Source of the DNA: JAZLDV01 sp045614925
GTDB lineage: Bacteria; Bacillota_I; Bacilli_A; Erysipelotrichales; Coprobacillaceae
Direction: 5' to 3'
DNA: 40,244 bases
NCBI GenBank assembly: GCA_045614925.1
Contig: JAZLDV010000067.1
Coordinates: 1-40,244, forward strand
A model generated the notes under the pieces. The model was not told the DNA's origin, made no database searches, and saw nothing but the letters and a program-made list of their open reading frames with translations. This document shows, piece by piece, positions 30,999 to 40,244 of the stretch (position 1 is its first letter; each line of letters opens with the position of its first letter). Both the position numbers and the translations under genes were made by a program.

Positions 30999-31024
30999 AA
31001 AGCAGTGTTTTTTCACTATGCTTT
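30999..31024 (+). other. Hairpin in the rpoB leader
   Basis: AAAGCAGTG (30999-31007) can pair with CACTATGCTTT (31014-31024), with a two-base bulge and a T6 loop. It is not followed by a T run, so it is not a terminator. It may stabilise or regulate the leader. Confidence 0.4.
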
Positions 31025-31064
31025 GTTAAAGAGATAGAGATAATTGATAAGGAGTGAAGCCAAT

Positions 31065-34000
31065 TTGGAAAAGAATGTAACTCAAGCAAAAAGTCGTATT
31101 AATCGTAGAAATTATTCACGTGTTAGTGGGTCTTTAGAACTACCTAACTTAGTGGAAATTCAAACAAATTCATACGAATGGTTCAAAAATGAAGGTATTA
31201 TTGAGGTTTTTAATGACGTTTATCCTATTACCAACTTTAATGAAACATTAAGATTAGAATTTGTTGACTGTCGTTTTGACAAACCAAAATATTCAGTAGA
31301 CGAAGCAAAAGATAGAGATGCTAACTACTCTGCACCTATCCGTGCAACTCTTCGTTTAGTGAACAATGGAACTGGTGAAATCAAAGATAATGAAGTGTTC
31401 ATGGGTGATTTTCCACTTATGACAGATTCTGGAACTTTTATCATCAATGGTGCTGAACGTGTAATTGTATCACAATTAGTTCGTTCACCAGGAGCATACT
31501 TTGGAGATGCTATGGATAAAAGTGGTAAAGTTGTTTTCAACGGAAACTTAATTCCTTCAAGAGGAACTTGGTTAGAGTTTGAAAATGATGCAAAAGATAT
31601 TTTAAATGTTCGTATTGATAGAACACGTAAAATTCCAGGGACTATTTTATTACGTGCTTTAGGTTTAAGTAGTAATGAAGATATTATTAGAGTATTAGGT
31701 GAACATGAATATATCGGTAATACTTTATTAAAAGATCCTACTACAAATACTGATGAAGCATTAATTGAAATTTACAATAAACTAAGACCAGGGGAACCAG
31801 CTACTTTAGATGGGGCTAATTCTTTATTGTACGCAAAATTCTTTGATGCAAAAAGATATGATTTAGCAAAAGCTGGACGTTTTAAATTAAGTAAAAAATT
31901 AAATGTGTTAGACAGAATTACTAATAGAGTATTAGCTCAAGATATCATCGATGTTGATGGTAATTTAGTAATGGAAGAAGGAACTTTCTTAAGTAAAGAT
32001 AAAGTTGATTTATTAAAACCTGTTTTTGAAGCAGGAGCACATGTTATTGATATTGAAACTAATCCAACTATGAAATCTACAGGTAGAGTTCATGTTGTTG
32101 AAGTTTATGTTGATGAAACTAAATCTAAAAAAATGAGAGTTATTGGGACTGATTTATCATTAACTTGTAAATATGTTACAATTTCTGATATGATCGCAGC
32201 TTACTCTTATATGTTAAACTTAGTTGATATTTATAATTCATTAGATTTAGCAAGTGACGATAGAGTTAATTTAATGAGCAGAATTGGTTTATTAGATGAT
32301 ATCGATCACTTAGGAAACAGAAGAGTACGTTCTGTTGGTGAATTAATTCAAAACCAATTTAGAATTGGTTTATCAAGAATGGAAAGAGTTGTTAAAGAAA
32401 GAATGTCATTATCTGAAATTGATAGTGTAACTCCACAATCTTTAACAAATATTCGTCCATTAACAGCCGCAATGAAAGAATTCTTTGCGTCTTCACAATT
32501 ATCTCAATTTATGGATCAGATTAACCCTCTTGCAGAGTTAACAAATAAACGTCGTTTATCTGCATTAGGTCCAGGTGGTTTATCAAGAGATAGAGCCGGA
32601 ATGGAAGTTCGTGACGTGCATACATCTCACTACGGACGTATTTGTCCTATCGAAACACCTGAAGGTCCAAACATCGGGTTAATTACTACATTAGCTTCAT
32701 ATGCAAAAATTAATAAATATGGATTTATTGAAACTCCATATCGTAAAGTTAATAATAGTGTTATCGATGAAGATGATGTTCGTTATTTAACTGCAGATGA
32801 AGAAAAGAACTATATTATTGCGCAAGCAAAAGTACAAATTGATGAAAATGGAAAAATCTTAGATGAACAAGTTATTGCTCGTCATTTAGGTGAAAATATT
32901 TATGCAAAACCTGAAGAAGTTGATTTTATTGATATTTCTCCAAAACAAATCGTATCAGTAGCAACTTCATGTATTCCGTTCCTAGAAAACGACGATGCGA
33001 CTCGTGCGTTAATGGGTGCCAACATGCAACGTCAGGCAGTACCTTTATTAGATCCACATACTCCATTTGTTGGAACAGGTATGGAATATCAGGCAGCAAG
33101 AGACTCTGGTGCTGCAGTAGTAGCTAAAAAACCAGGTGTTGTTACTTACGTAGATGCTAAACAAATCATTGTTGAGGAAGAAGAAGGACCACATAAATAC
33201 AGATTAACTAAATTTGGACAATCAAATGCAGGAAGCTGTATTAACCATAAGCCTATCGTTAAAGCTGGAGACAAAGTTGTTAAAGGTGAAGTATTAGCTG
33301 ATGGTCCATCAATGGAACAAGGTGAATTAGCTTTAGGTCAAAACGTATTAGTTGGATTCATGACATGGAATGGTTATAACTACGAAGATGCCATCATTAT
33401 GTCTGAACGTTTAGTAAAAGAAGATGTTTATACATCTATTCATATTGAAGAATATAGTATCGAATGTAGAGATACTAAACTTGGCCCAGAAGAAATTACT
33501 CGTGACATTCCAAACGTTGGAGAAGAAGCGCGTAAAAACTTAAATAGTGAAGGTATCATTATGATTGGTGCTGAAGTTAAAGAAGGAGATATTTTAGTAG
33601 GTAAAGTAACTCCAAAAGGTCAAGCTGAATTATCAGCTGAAGAAAAATTATTATTAGCGATCTTTGGTGAAAAATCTAGAGAAGTTAAAGATAATTCATT
33701 AAGAGTTCCTCATGGTGGGGCTGGTATCGTTCATGATATTAAAGTCTTCTCAAGAAAAAATGGGGATGAATTACAACCAGGTGTAAATAAAGTTATTAAA
33801 GTTTACATTGTTCAAAAACGTAAAATCTCTGAAGGAGATAAAATGGCAGGACGCCATGGTAACAAAGGGGTTATCTCAAAAATCTTACCAATCGAAGATA
33901 TGCCACACTTAGAAAATGGTACATCATTAGATATCATGTTAAATCCATTAGGGGTACCTTCACGTATGAACATCGGACAAGTACTTGAATTACACTTAGG

Positions 34001-34721
34001 ATATGCAGCAAGAGAATTAGGAGCATATTTTGCAACTCCAGCCTTTGACGGTATTAATTCTAAAGACTTAGAAGAAATTATGGCATCAGCAGGTATGTCT
34101 GTTGATGGTAAATTACCTGTTATTTCAGGACGTACAGGTGAATATTTCGATTCACATATTTCAGTAGGGGTAATGTACATGATCAAACTTGCGCACATGG
34201 TTGATGACAAGTTACATGCTAGATCAGTAGGACCTTACTCATTAGTTACTCAACAGCCATTAGGAGGTAAAGCTCAAAATGGTGGACAAAGATTTGGGGA
34301 GATGGAAGTTTGGGCCTTAGAAGCATATGGTGCAGCTTACACATTACGCGAAATCTTAACTGTTAAGTCTGATGACGTTGTTGGACGTGTTAAAACATAT
34401 GAAGCAATTGTTAAAGGACAAAAATTACCTGAACCAGGATTACCAGAATCATTTAGAGTATTAAAGAAAGAGTTACAAGCTTTAGCTTTAGATATTCGTA
34501 TGTTAGATGATGAAGGTAAAGAAATTGACGAAAGAAAAATTGAAGATGAAGAACGTCGTTTCCCAACTTCAATTGATACAACTCCAGAAGATTCTTCAAT
34601 GACTACAGAAGTCATTGAAGATGAAATCGCTGGTGATTTTGATGAATCTGATGAATCATTTGATGATTTAGATGAAATCTTAGATGATTTATTTGATGAT
34701 GAAGAAAATGACGAAGAATAG
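31065..34721 (+). CDS. rpoB: DNA-directed RNA polymerase subunit beta
   Basis: The 1218-residue beta subunit shows the rifampicin-pocket region (SSQLSQFMDQINPLAELTNKRRLSALGPGGLSRDRAG), RDVHTSHYGRICPIETPEGPNIGLI, the KVTPKGQ segment, the KMAGRHGNKG catalytic-region motif and the C-terminal QPLGGKAQNGGQRFGEMEVWALEAYGA clamp. The end is a very acidic tail of about 60 residues. Translation starts at TTG 31065 with AAGGAG ten bases upstream. A TTG at 31044 is in frame but has no Shine-Dalgarno, and there is no usable ATG. It lies 12 bases before rpoC. Confidence 0.98.
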   Translation: MEKNVTQAKSRINRRNYSRVSGSLELPNLVEIQTNSYEWFKNEGIIEVFNDVYPITNFNETLRLEFVDCRFDKPKYSVDEAKDRDANYSAPIRATLRLVNNGTGEIKDNEVFMGDFPLMTDSGTFIINGAERVIVSQLVRSPGAYFGDAMDKSGKVVFNGNLIPSRGTWLEFENDAKDILNVRIDRTRKIPGTILLRALGLSSNEDIIRVLGEHEYIGNTLLKDPTTNTDEALIEIYNKLRPGEPATLDGANSLLYAKFFDAKRYDLAKAGRFKLSKKLNVLDRITNRVLAQDIIDVDGNLVMEEGTFLSKDKVDLLKPVFEAGAHVIDIETNPTMKSTGRVHVVEVYVDETKSKKMRVIGTDLSLTCKYVTISDMIAAYSYMLNLVDIYNSLDLASDDRVNLMSRIGLLDDIDHLGNRRVRSVGELIQNQFRIGLSRMERVVKERMSLSEIDSVTPQSLTNIRPLTAAMKEFFASSQLSQFMDQINPLAELTNKRRLSALGPGGLSRDRAGMEVRDVHTSHYGRICPIETPEGPNIGLITTLASYAKINKYGFIETPYRKVNNSVIDEDDVRYLTADEEKNYIIAQAKVQIDENGKILDEQVIARHLGENIYAKPEEVDFIDISPKQIVSVATSCIPFLENDDATRALMGANMQRQAVPLLDPHTPFVGTGMEYQAARDSGAAVVAKKPGVVTYVDAKQIIVEEEEGPHKYRLTKFGQSNAGSCINHKPIVKAGDKVVKGEVLADGPSMEQGELALGQNVLVGFMTWNGYNYEDAIIMSERLVKEDVYTSIHIEEYSIECRDTKLGPEEITRDIPNVGEEARKNLNSEGIIMIGAEVKEGDILVGKVTPKGQAELSAEEKLLLAIFGEKSREVKDNSLRVPHGGAGIVHDIKVFSRKNGDELQPGVNKVIKVYIVQKRKISEGDKMAGRHGNKGVISKILPIEDMPHLENGTSLDIMLNPLGVPSRMNIGQVLELHLGYAARELGAYFATPAFDGINSKDLEEIMASAGMSVDGKLPVISGRTGEYFDSHISVGVMYMIKLAHMVDDKLHARSVGPYSLVTQQPLGGKAQNGGQRFGEMEVWALEAYGAAYTLREILTVKSDDVVGRVKTYEAIVKGQKLPEPGLPESFRVLKKELQALALDIRMLDDEGKEIDERKIEDEERRFPTSIDTTPEDSSMTTEVIEDEIAGDFDESDESFDDLDEILDDLFDDEENDEE

Positions 34722-34733
34722 GAGGAACAATGA

Positions 34734-37700
34734 ATGGCAGATGTTAATAACTTTTCAGCAATCCAGATTGGATTAGCTTCTCCAGACAAAATTCGTGAAT
34801 GGTCATATGGTGAAGTTAAAAAACCTGAAACGATTAATTATCGTTCCCAAAAACCAGAAAAAGATGGTTTATTCTGTGAAAAAATCTTTGGGCCATCTAA
34901 AGATTGGGAATGTAGCTGTGGTAAATATAAGAAAGTAAGATACAGAGGAGTAGTCTGCGATCGTTGTGGTGTAGAAGTTACAAAATCTTCTGTACGTCGT
35001 GAACGTATGGGGCATATTGAACTTGCAACTCCTGTAGCTCACATTTGGTATTTAAAAGGTATTCCTTCAAGAATGGGACTTATTTTAGATATGTCTCCAA
35101 AACAATTAGAAGAAATTATTTATTTCGTTTCTTATGTTGTTACTGATAAAGGAAGTACACCTTTAGAATTCAGACAAGTATTAACTGAAAGAGATTATCG
35201 TAACTGTTATGAAAAATTTGGAAATCAATTCCAAGCAAAAACAGGTGCAGAAGCAATTAAAATCTTATTACAAAAAGTTGATCTTGATGAAGAATTTGAA
35301 AATGTTAATAAAGAATTAAAAGAAGCACAAGGGCAAAGACGTACTAAATTATTAAAACGTTTAGAAGCAATTGAAGCATTCAGACAATCTTCTAATCAGC
35401 CAGAATGGATGATTTTAGACGTATTACCAGTAATTCCACCTGATTTAAGACCTATGTTACAATTAGATGGTGGACGCTTTGCAACAAGTGATTTAAATGA
35501 TTTATATAGACGTGTTATTACTCGTAATAACCGTTTGAAAAAATTATTAGAATTAGGAACTCCATCTATTATCGTACAAAACGAAAAACGTATGTTACAA
35601 GAAGCAGTAGATGCTTTAATTGATAATGGACGTCGTTCTAAACCTATTACAGGTGCTGGTGGAAGACCATTAAAATCTTTAAGTCATACTTTAAAAGGTA
35701 AACAAGGTCGTTTCCGTCAAAACTTACTTGGAAAACGTGTTGATTATTCAGGACGTTCAGTTATCGCTGTTGGACCAGATTTAAAAATGCACCAATGTGG
35801 TATTCCAAGAGAAATGGCATTAAACTTATTTAAACCATTCGTAATCAGTGGTTTAGTAAGAGAACAAATTGCTACAAATATTAAGGCTGCAGAACGTTTA
35901 ATTGATAAAATGGATGATGTAATCTGGCCAATCGTAGAAGAAGTCATCAAACAACATCCAGTATTATTAAACCGTGCGCCTACACTTCATAGATTAGGTA
36001 TTCAAGCATTTGAACCTAAATTAGTAGAAGGACGTGCTATTCGTCTTCACCCACTTGTATGTCCAGCGTTCAACGCCGACTTCGATGGGGACCAAATGGC
36101 TGTCCATGTTCCATTAGGTGAAGAAGCAATTCAAGAAGCAAGACAATTAATGCTTGGTTCAAGAAACGTTTTAGGACCTAAAGATGGAAAACCTATCGTT
36201 ACTCCTTCTCAGGACATGGTGTTAGGAAATTATTACTTAACATTAGAAGATGCTGGTAAAGTAGGAGAAGGTAGTGTATTTGCAGATGTTAATGAAGTTT
36301 TAATGGCATATGATGCTAAAACTGTTCATTTACACACAAGAGTGGCTATTAGAGGTAAATCATTAAATAACCAAACATTTACAAAAGAACAAAATGATAG
36401 TTATTTAATTACAACTGTTGGTAAAATTATCTTTAACCAAATCTTTGATGGAACTTTCCCATTCATCAACGATTCAAGTAAAGAAAACTTAGTAGCTACA
36501 CCTGCAAAATACTTCGTTCCATTAGGAACAAATATTAAAGAACATATTGCAGCTCAGCCTATTATCCCACCTTTAGGGAAAAAAGCTTTAGGAAATATCA
36601 TCAACCAAGTATTTAGACCTGATGATATTACTCATACTGCAACTATGCTTGATAAATTAAAAGATCAAGGATTCCATTATTCAACAGTAGCTGGAATCAC
36701 TGTTTCAGTATACGATATTCAAGTTCCTCAAAATAAATATGTATTATTTGAGGAAGCTGATGAAAAATTAGAAGTAATCAAAAAATTATACAACAAAGGG
36801 AAAATCACTGATGAAGAAAGACATAACATCACTATCAAATTATGGGAAGGTGTTAAAGATCAAGTTCAAGCAGTCGTAGCTGGAGAGTTCGGTGCGGATG
36901 CTAAAAACCCAATCTTCATCATGTCTGATTCAGGTGCCCGTGGTAATATCTCGAACTTTACTCAGTTAGTAGGTATGCGTGGATTAATGTCAAATCCAAA
37001 AGGTGAAACTATTGAACTTCCAATCAAATCTTCATTCCGTGAAGGTTTAACTGCATCAGAGTTCTTCATCTCTACGCATGGTGCGCGTAAAGGTTCGACA
37101 GATACTGCCTTAAAAACTGCCGATTCAGGATACTTAACAAGACGTTTAGTAGACGTTGCACAAGAAGTTATTGTTACTGAAGATGACTGTGGAACTGACA
37201 AAGGTTTCTTAGTTACTGAATTATATAACACATCTGACAATTCTGTTATCGTACCATTATATGACAGATTAGTTGGACGTTGTTCACAAAAAGATATTTA
37301 TAGTCCATTAAATGGAGAGTTACTTGTAAGTGCTGGTCAAATGATGGATGAAGCAATCGCTAAAAAGATTACTGATGCTGGAATTAAAGAAGTTGAAATC
37401 AGATCAGTATTTGGATGTATTGCTAAAAACGGAATCTGTAGAAAATGTTATGGTCGTAACTTAGCTACAGGTGAAGAAGCATTAATTGGTGAAACAATTG
37501 GTATTATGGCTGCTCAATCTATCGGTGAACCTGGTACTCAGTTAACAATGCGTACGTTCCACATGGGTGGGGTTGCTGGTGGTGCTGACATCACTCAAGG
37601 GTTACCTCGTATCCAAGAGTTATTCGAAGCACGTACTCCAAAAGCTAAATCAATTATTTCTGAAATTGATGGTAAAGTTACAAATATCATTGATAACAAT

Positions 37701-38429
37701 GGACGTGAAGAAGTTGTTATTACAAATGATTTAGAATCTAAGAGTTATTTAGCTCCTTACGGTGCAAAATTAAGAGTTGCTGTAGGAGATGATGTAACTG
37801 TAGGTTCTAAAGTAACAGAAGGGTCAATTGATCCAAAAGAATTATTAGCCGTTGCTGATGTAGAAACAGTTGAAAATTATATCTTAAAAGAAGTACAAAA
37901 AGTATATCGTTTACAAGGTATCGAAATTTCTGATAAACACATTGAAGTTATCGTAAGCCAAATGGTTAAGAAAATTAAAATCATCGAAGGTGGAGATACT
38001 GGAGCATTACCAGGAACACATGTTGATGTTAAACGATTTACAGAAATTAATAAAGAATCATTAAGAGATAGAAAACGTCCTGCTGTAGGAAGACCTTTAT
38101 TATTAGGTATTACAAAAGCTTCGCTTGAAACTGAATCATTCTTATCTGCAGCATCATTCCAAGAAACAACTAAGATCTTAACTGATGCAGCAATCAAAGG
38201 AAAAGTTGATGATTTAAGAGGTTTAAAAGAAAATGTAATTATTGGTAAATTATTACCAGCTGGTACAGGATTACGTGGTGCTTTAAAATCTCCTGAAACT
38301 ATCTTAAGAGAACAAGAAGAAGAAAGAAAACGTAGAGAGCTAGAAGAAATCGAAATGCTTGAAGCGGAAGAATATCAAGATGATTTATTAAACACTTCTT
38401 TAGAAGAAGAATTTATTAGTTTAGATTAA
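34734..38429 (+). CDS. rpoC: DNA-directed RNA polymerase subunit beta'
   Basis: The 1231-residue beta' subunit has the N-terminal zinc site (Cys60, 62, 75, 78), the catalytic NADFDGDQM with the magnesium-binding aspartates 449, 451 and 453, the bridge and trigger regions (SSFREGLTASEFFISTHGARKG; GEPGTQLTMRTFHMGGVAG) and the second zinc site (CGTDKGF, CIAKNGICRKCYGRN). Length is normal for Firmicutes. AGGAGG eight bases upstream selects the ATG at 34734 over the out-of-frame ATG at 34730. A terminator follows. Confidence 0.98.
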   Translation: MADVNNFSAIQIGLASPDKIREWSYGEVKKPETINYRSQKPEKDGLFCEKIFGPSKDWECSCGKYKKVRYRGVVCDRCGVEVTKSSVRRERMGHIELATPVAHIWYLKGIPSRMGLILDMSPKQLEEIIYFVSYVVTDKGSTPLEFRQVLTERDYRNCYEKFGNQFQAKTGAEAIKILLQKVDLDEEFENVNKELKEAQGQRRTKLLKRLEAIEAFRQSSNQPEWMILDVLPVIPPDLRPMLQLDGGRFATSDLNDLYRRVITRNNRLKKLLELGTPSIIVQNEKRMLQEAVDALIDNGRRSKPITGAGGRPLKSLSHTLKGKQGRFRQNLLGKRVDYSGRSVIAVGPDLKMHQCGIPREMALNLFKPFVISGLVREQIATNIKAAERLIDKMDDVIWPIVEEVIKQHPVLLNRAPTLHRLGIQAFEPKLVEGRAIRLHPLVCPAFNADFDGDQMAVHVPLGEEAIQEARQLMLGSRNVLGPKDGKPIVTPSQDMVLGNYYLTLEDAGKVGEGSVFADVNEVLMAYDAKTVHLHTRVAIRGKSLNNQTFTKEQNDSYLITTVGKIIFNQIFDGTFPFINDSSKENLVATPAKYFVPLGTNIKEHIAAQPIIPPLGKKALGNIINQVFRPDDITHTATMLDKLKDQGFHYSTVAGITVSVYDIQVPQNKYVLFEEADEKLEVIKKLYNKGKITDEERHNITIKLWEGVKDQVQAVVAGEFGADAKNPIFIMSDSGARGNISNFTQLVGMRGLMSNPKGETIELPIKSSFREGLTASEFFISTHGARKGSTDTALKTADSGYLTRRLVDVAQEVIVTEDDCGTDKGFLVTELYNTSDNSVIVPLYDRLVGRCSQKDIYSPLNGELLVSAGQMMDEAIAKKITDAGIKEVEIRSVFGCIAKNGICRKCYGRNLATGEEALIGETIGIMAAQSIGEPGTQLTMRTFHMGGVAGGADITQGLPRIQELFEARTPKAKSIISEIDGKVTNIIDNNGREEVVITNDLESKSYLAPYGAKLRVAVGDDVTVGSKVTEGSIDPKELLAVADVETVENYILKEVQKVYRLQGIEISDKHIEVIVSQMVKKIKIIEGGDTGALPGTHVDVKRFTEINKESLRDRKRPAVGRPLLLGITKASLETESFLSAASFQETTKILTDAAIKGKVDDLRGLKENVIIGKLLPAGTGLRGALKSPETILREQEEERKRRELEEIEMLEAEEYQDDLLNTSLEEEFISLD

Positions 38430-38433
38430 TATG

Positions 38434-38465
38434 AAAAAGGAACTTGAAAAAAGTTCCTTTTTTTA
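38434..38465 (+). terminator. Terminator after rpoC
   Basis: AAAAGGAACTT (38435-38445) pairs with AAGTTCCTTTT (38451-38461) over GAAAA, followed by a T run. Confidence 0.92.
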
Positions 38466-38476
38466 TTGAATTATTA

Positions 38477-38505
38477 TTGACACATAATATCTCTTAGTGT
38501 ATAAT
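38477..38505 (+). promoter_or_regulatory. Consensus sigma-A promoter of rpsL-rpsG-fusA
   Basis: TTGACA (38477-38482) and TATAAT (38500-38505) with a 17-base spacer are a perfect match to consensus, as expected for the str operon. Confidence 0.9.
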
Positions 38506-38514
38506 TCACTTCGG

Positions 38515-38562
38515 TACTCGTGATTGAGTATATTTATTTCGGGAAAAATTTGAAACACCCGA
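38515..38562 (+). other. Two hairpins in the rpsL leader
   Basis: TACTC (38515-38519) pairs with GAGTA (38526-38530), and TCGGG (38539-38543) pairs with CCCGA (38558-38562). They fill the leader of about 85 bases before the Shine-Dalgarno and could be an autoregulatory site, but I recognise no known r-protein motif. Confidence 0.4.
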
Positions 38563-38598
38563 TATAGTGTGTTAACAAAAACTGAAAGGAGAAAAATC

Positions 38599-39012
38599 AT
38601 GCCTACAATTAACCAATTAGTAAGAAAAGGACGTAGTGAAAAAACATCAAAATCTAAATCACCTGCGTTAAATAGAGGATATAACTCATTATTAAAAAAA
38701 CCAACTAATTTGAGTGCACCTCAAAAACGTGGTGTTTGTACTCGTGTTGCGACTATGACACCTAAAAAACCTAACTCAGCTTTACGTAAATATGCCCGTG
38801 TACGTTTATCAAACGGGATGGAAGTAACAGCATATATTCCAGGAATTGGACACAACTTACAAGAACACAGCGTTGTTTTAATTCGTGGAGGACGTGTTAA
38901 AGACTTACCTGGGGTTCGTTACCATATTATCCGTGGTACAATGGACTGTGCTGGAGTTAAAAATCGTATGCAAGGACGCTCTCGTTATGGAGCTAAAAGA
39001 CCTAAAAAATAA
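38599..39012 (+). CDS. rpsL: 30S ribosomal protein S12
   Basis: The 137-residue protein shows PTINQLVRKGR, the streptomycin-related loop TPKKPNSALRK and the VKDLPGVRYHIIRG segment, all of normal type. S12 sits at the decoding centre. AAAGGAG supports the ATG at 38599; an upstream in-frame GTG lies in the leader. No ybxF/L7Ae-like gene lies between rpoC and rpsL, unlike in Bacillus. Confidence 0.98.
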   Translation: MPTINQLVRKGRSEKTSKSKSPALNRGYNSLLKKPTNLSAPQKRGVCTRVATMTPKKPNSALRKYARVRLSNGMEVTAYIPGIGHNLQEHSVVLIRGGRVKDLPGVRYHIIRGTMDCAGVKNRMQGRSRYGAKRPKK

Positions 39013-39032
39013 GAGATAGGAGGAAATAATCG

Positions 39033-39503
39033 ATGTCAAGAAGAGGACGCGTAGCAAAAAGAGATGTATTACCTGATCCAATTTATAATTCAAAGGTAAT
39101 TACAAAATTAATTAACAATATCATGCTTGATGGTAAAAAAGGTGTTGCACAAAACATCTTATACGAAGCATTCGCAAAAGTAGAAGCAAAAACTGGAAAT
39201 CCAGCTATGGAAGTTTTTGATCAAGCTATCAACAACATTATGCCAGTTTTAGAATTAAAAGTTAGACGTATCGGTGGGGCTAACTACCAAGTACCTGTAG
39301 AAGTAACTCCAGAAAGAAGAATTACTTTAGGGTTAAGATGGTTAGTTAACTATTCTCGTTTAAGAAACGAAAAAAATATGGTTGATCGTTTAGCTAATGA
39401 AATTATTGATGCATCTAATGGAACTGGGGCTTCTGTTAAAAAGAAAGAAGACACTCATAAAATGGCTGAAGCTAATAAAGCATTTGCTCATTTCCGTTGG
39501 TAA
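39033..39503 (+). CDS. rpsG: 30S ribosomal protein S7
   Basis: The 156-residue protein has standard S7 sequence: SRRGRVAKRDVLPDPIYNS, LINNIMLDGKKGVAQ, RRIGGANYQVPVEV and the C-terminal HKMAEANKAFAHFRW. It binds the 3' domain of 16S rRNA. AGGAGG supports the ATG, 20 bases after rpsL. Confidence 0.98.
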   Translation: MSRRGRVAKRDVLPDPIYNSKVITKLINNIMLDGKKGVAQNILYEAFAKVEAKTGNPAMEVFDQAINNIMPVLELKVRRIGGANYQVPVEVTPERRITLGLRWLVNYSRLRNEKNMVDRLANEIIDASNGTGASVKKKEDTHKMAEANKAFAHFRW

Positions 39504-39533
39504 TAAAAAGGTAAAACCTGAAAGGAGAAAACT

Positions 39534-40244
39534 ATGGCACGTGAATTTTCGTTAGAAAATACTCGTAATATTGGGATTATGGCTCACATCGATGCTGGGA
39601 AAACAACAACAACTGAGCGTATCTTATATTACACTGGAAAAATTCATAAAATCGGTGAAACACATGACGGTGGTTCACAAATGGACTGGATGGAACAAGA
39701 AAAAGAACGTGGTATTACTATTACATCTGCAGCAACAACTGCACAATGGAAAGGTAACCGTGTAAACATTATTGATACTCCGGGCCATGTAGACTTCACT
39801 GTAGAGGTAGAACGTTCATTACGTGTACTTGATGGTGCAGTTACTGTATTAGACTCAAAAGCTGGTGTTGAACCTCAAACTGAAACAGTTTGGCGTCAAG
39901 CAACAACTTATGGAGTACCAAGAATTGTATTCTGTAATAAAATGGATGCAACTGGTGCTGACTTTATCATGTCAGTAGAATCAATTGGTAAAAGATTAGA
40001 TGCTAACGCAGTAGCATTACAATTACCAATTGGTGCAGAAGATACTTTCGAAGGTATCATCGACTTAATGACAATGCAAGCAGTTCATTTCGAAGGGGCA
40101 ACAGGAGAAAAATTAGTTTACTCAGAAATCCCTGAAAACATGAGAGATATGGCAGAAGAATATCGTGAAAAAATGATTGAAGCTGCTGTAAACTATGATG
40201 ATGAATTAATGATGAAATATTTAGAAGGGGAAGAAATCACAAAC
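39534..40244 (+). CDS. fusA: Elongation factor G (3' end outside the window)
   Basis: The first 237 codons of EF-G are present and the frame is open to the right edge. The GTPase motifs are AHIDAGKTT (residues 17-25), RGITITSA, DTPGHVDF and NKMD. EF-G moves tRNA and mRNA through the ribosome and also helps recycle ribosomes. AAAGGAG lies before the ATG. It is the third gene of the str operon; tuf would be expected beyond the edge. Confidence 0.97.
   Translation, partial: MAREFSLENTRNIGIMAHIDAGKTTTTERILYYTGKIHKIGETHDGGSQMDWMEQEKERGITITSAATTAQWKGNRVNIIDTPGHVDFTVEVERSLRVLDGAVTVLDSKAGVEPQTETVWRQATTYGVPRIVFCNKMDATGADFIMSVESIGKRLDANAVALQLPIGAEDTFEGIIDLMTMQAVHFEGATGEKLVYSEIPENMRDMAEEYREKMIEAAVNYDDELMMKYLEGEEITN

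Noticed and set aside
33812..34210. Long open frame antisense to rpoB (also similar frames at 34337, 36962 and 37877)
   Set aside because: They lie wholly opposite rpoB or rpoC, have no Shine-Dalgarno, and give unnatural Ser/Pro/Ile-rich translations typical of the shadow of a conserved gene.
39571..39765. 64-codon ORF at the start of fusA
   Set aside because: It is out of frame with EF-G, whose frame from 39534 has intact GTPase motifs.

Overview
The window is chromosomal DNA of a low-GC, endospore-forming Firmicute. AT-rich codon use, strong AGGAGG ribosome binding sites, spore genes (spoVT, yabP, yabQ, gerQ, cwlJ) and the Bacillus-like order cysS-mrnC-rlmB-sigH-rpmG-secE-nusG-rplKAJL-rpoBC-rpsL-rpsG-fusA point to Erysipelotrichia (Coprobacillaceae-like gut bacteria). 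That placement is inference from gene content and protein flavour; no 16S gene is present. No tRNA, rRNA, insertion sequence, phage gene or CRISPR array was seen. Layout: (1) 1-1390 holds the end of a small secreted-peptide-like ORF overlapping the start of an HTH/TPR regulator, closed by a terminator. (2) 1445-6418 is a polyamine uptake operon: XRE-cupin regulator, PotA, PotB and a PotC-PotD fusion. PotA carries about 180 extra residues inside its C-terminal TOBE domain. (3) 6492-12599 is a housekeeping stretch: HAD phosphatase, CBS-containing Mn pyrophosphatase with an unusual structured leader, a DUF1810 protein, a divergent metallophosphoesterase, a HEPN-like protein, a glycerophosphodiester phosphodiesterase and an ECF-S-like membrane protein. 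(4) 12721-14551 is the spoVT-rqcP-yabP-yabQ-divIC cluster of spore formers, with a sigma-E-like promoter before yabP and a vegetative promoter before divIC. (5) 14570-18042 has an esterase, a Cof-type HAD phosphatase, ung and folC in overlapping order; the spore germination pair cwlJ-gerQ runs convergent to it. (6) 18872-22652 is the glycogen operon glgC-glgD-glgA. (7) 22666-26855 has a lipoprotein, a cysteine-specific T-box leader, cysS, mrnC, rlmB and a SigH-like sigma factor. (8) 26852-40244 is the transcription/translation super-cluster with recognisable regulatory leaders: an L1-type site before rplK, an L10 leader with attenuator before rplJ, and strong promoters before rpoB and rpsL. 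It ends inside fusA. The genes are mostly core. The least ordinary features are the PotA insertion, the ppaC leader in which an RNA helix seems to bring a distant Shine-Dalgarno to the start codon, the apparent AUC start of cwlJ, the peptide/regulator pair at the left edge, and the degenerate T-box before cysS. I saw no convincing large undescribed system.
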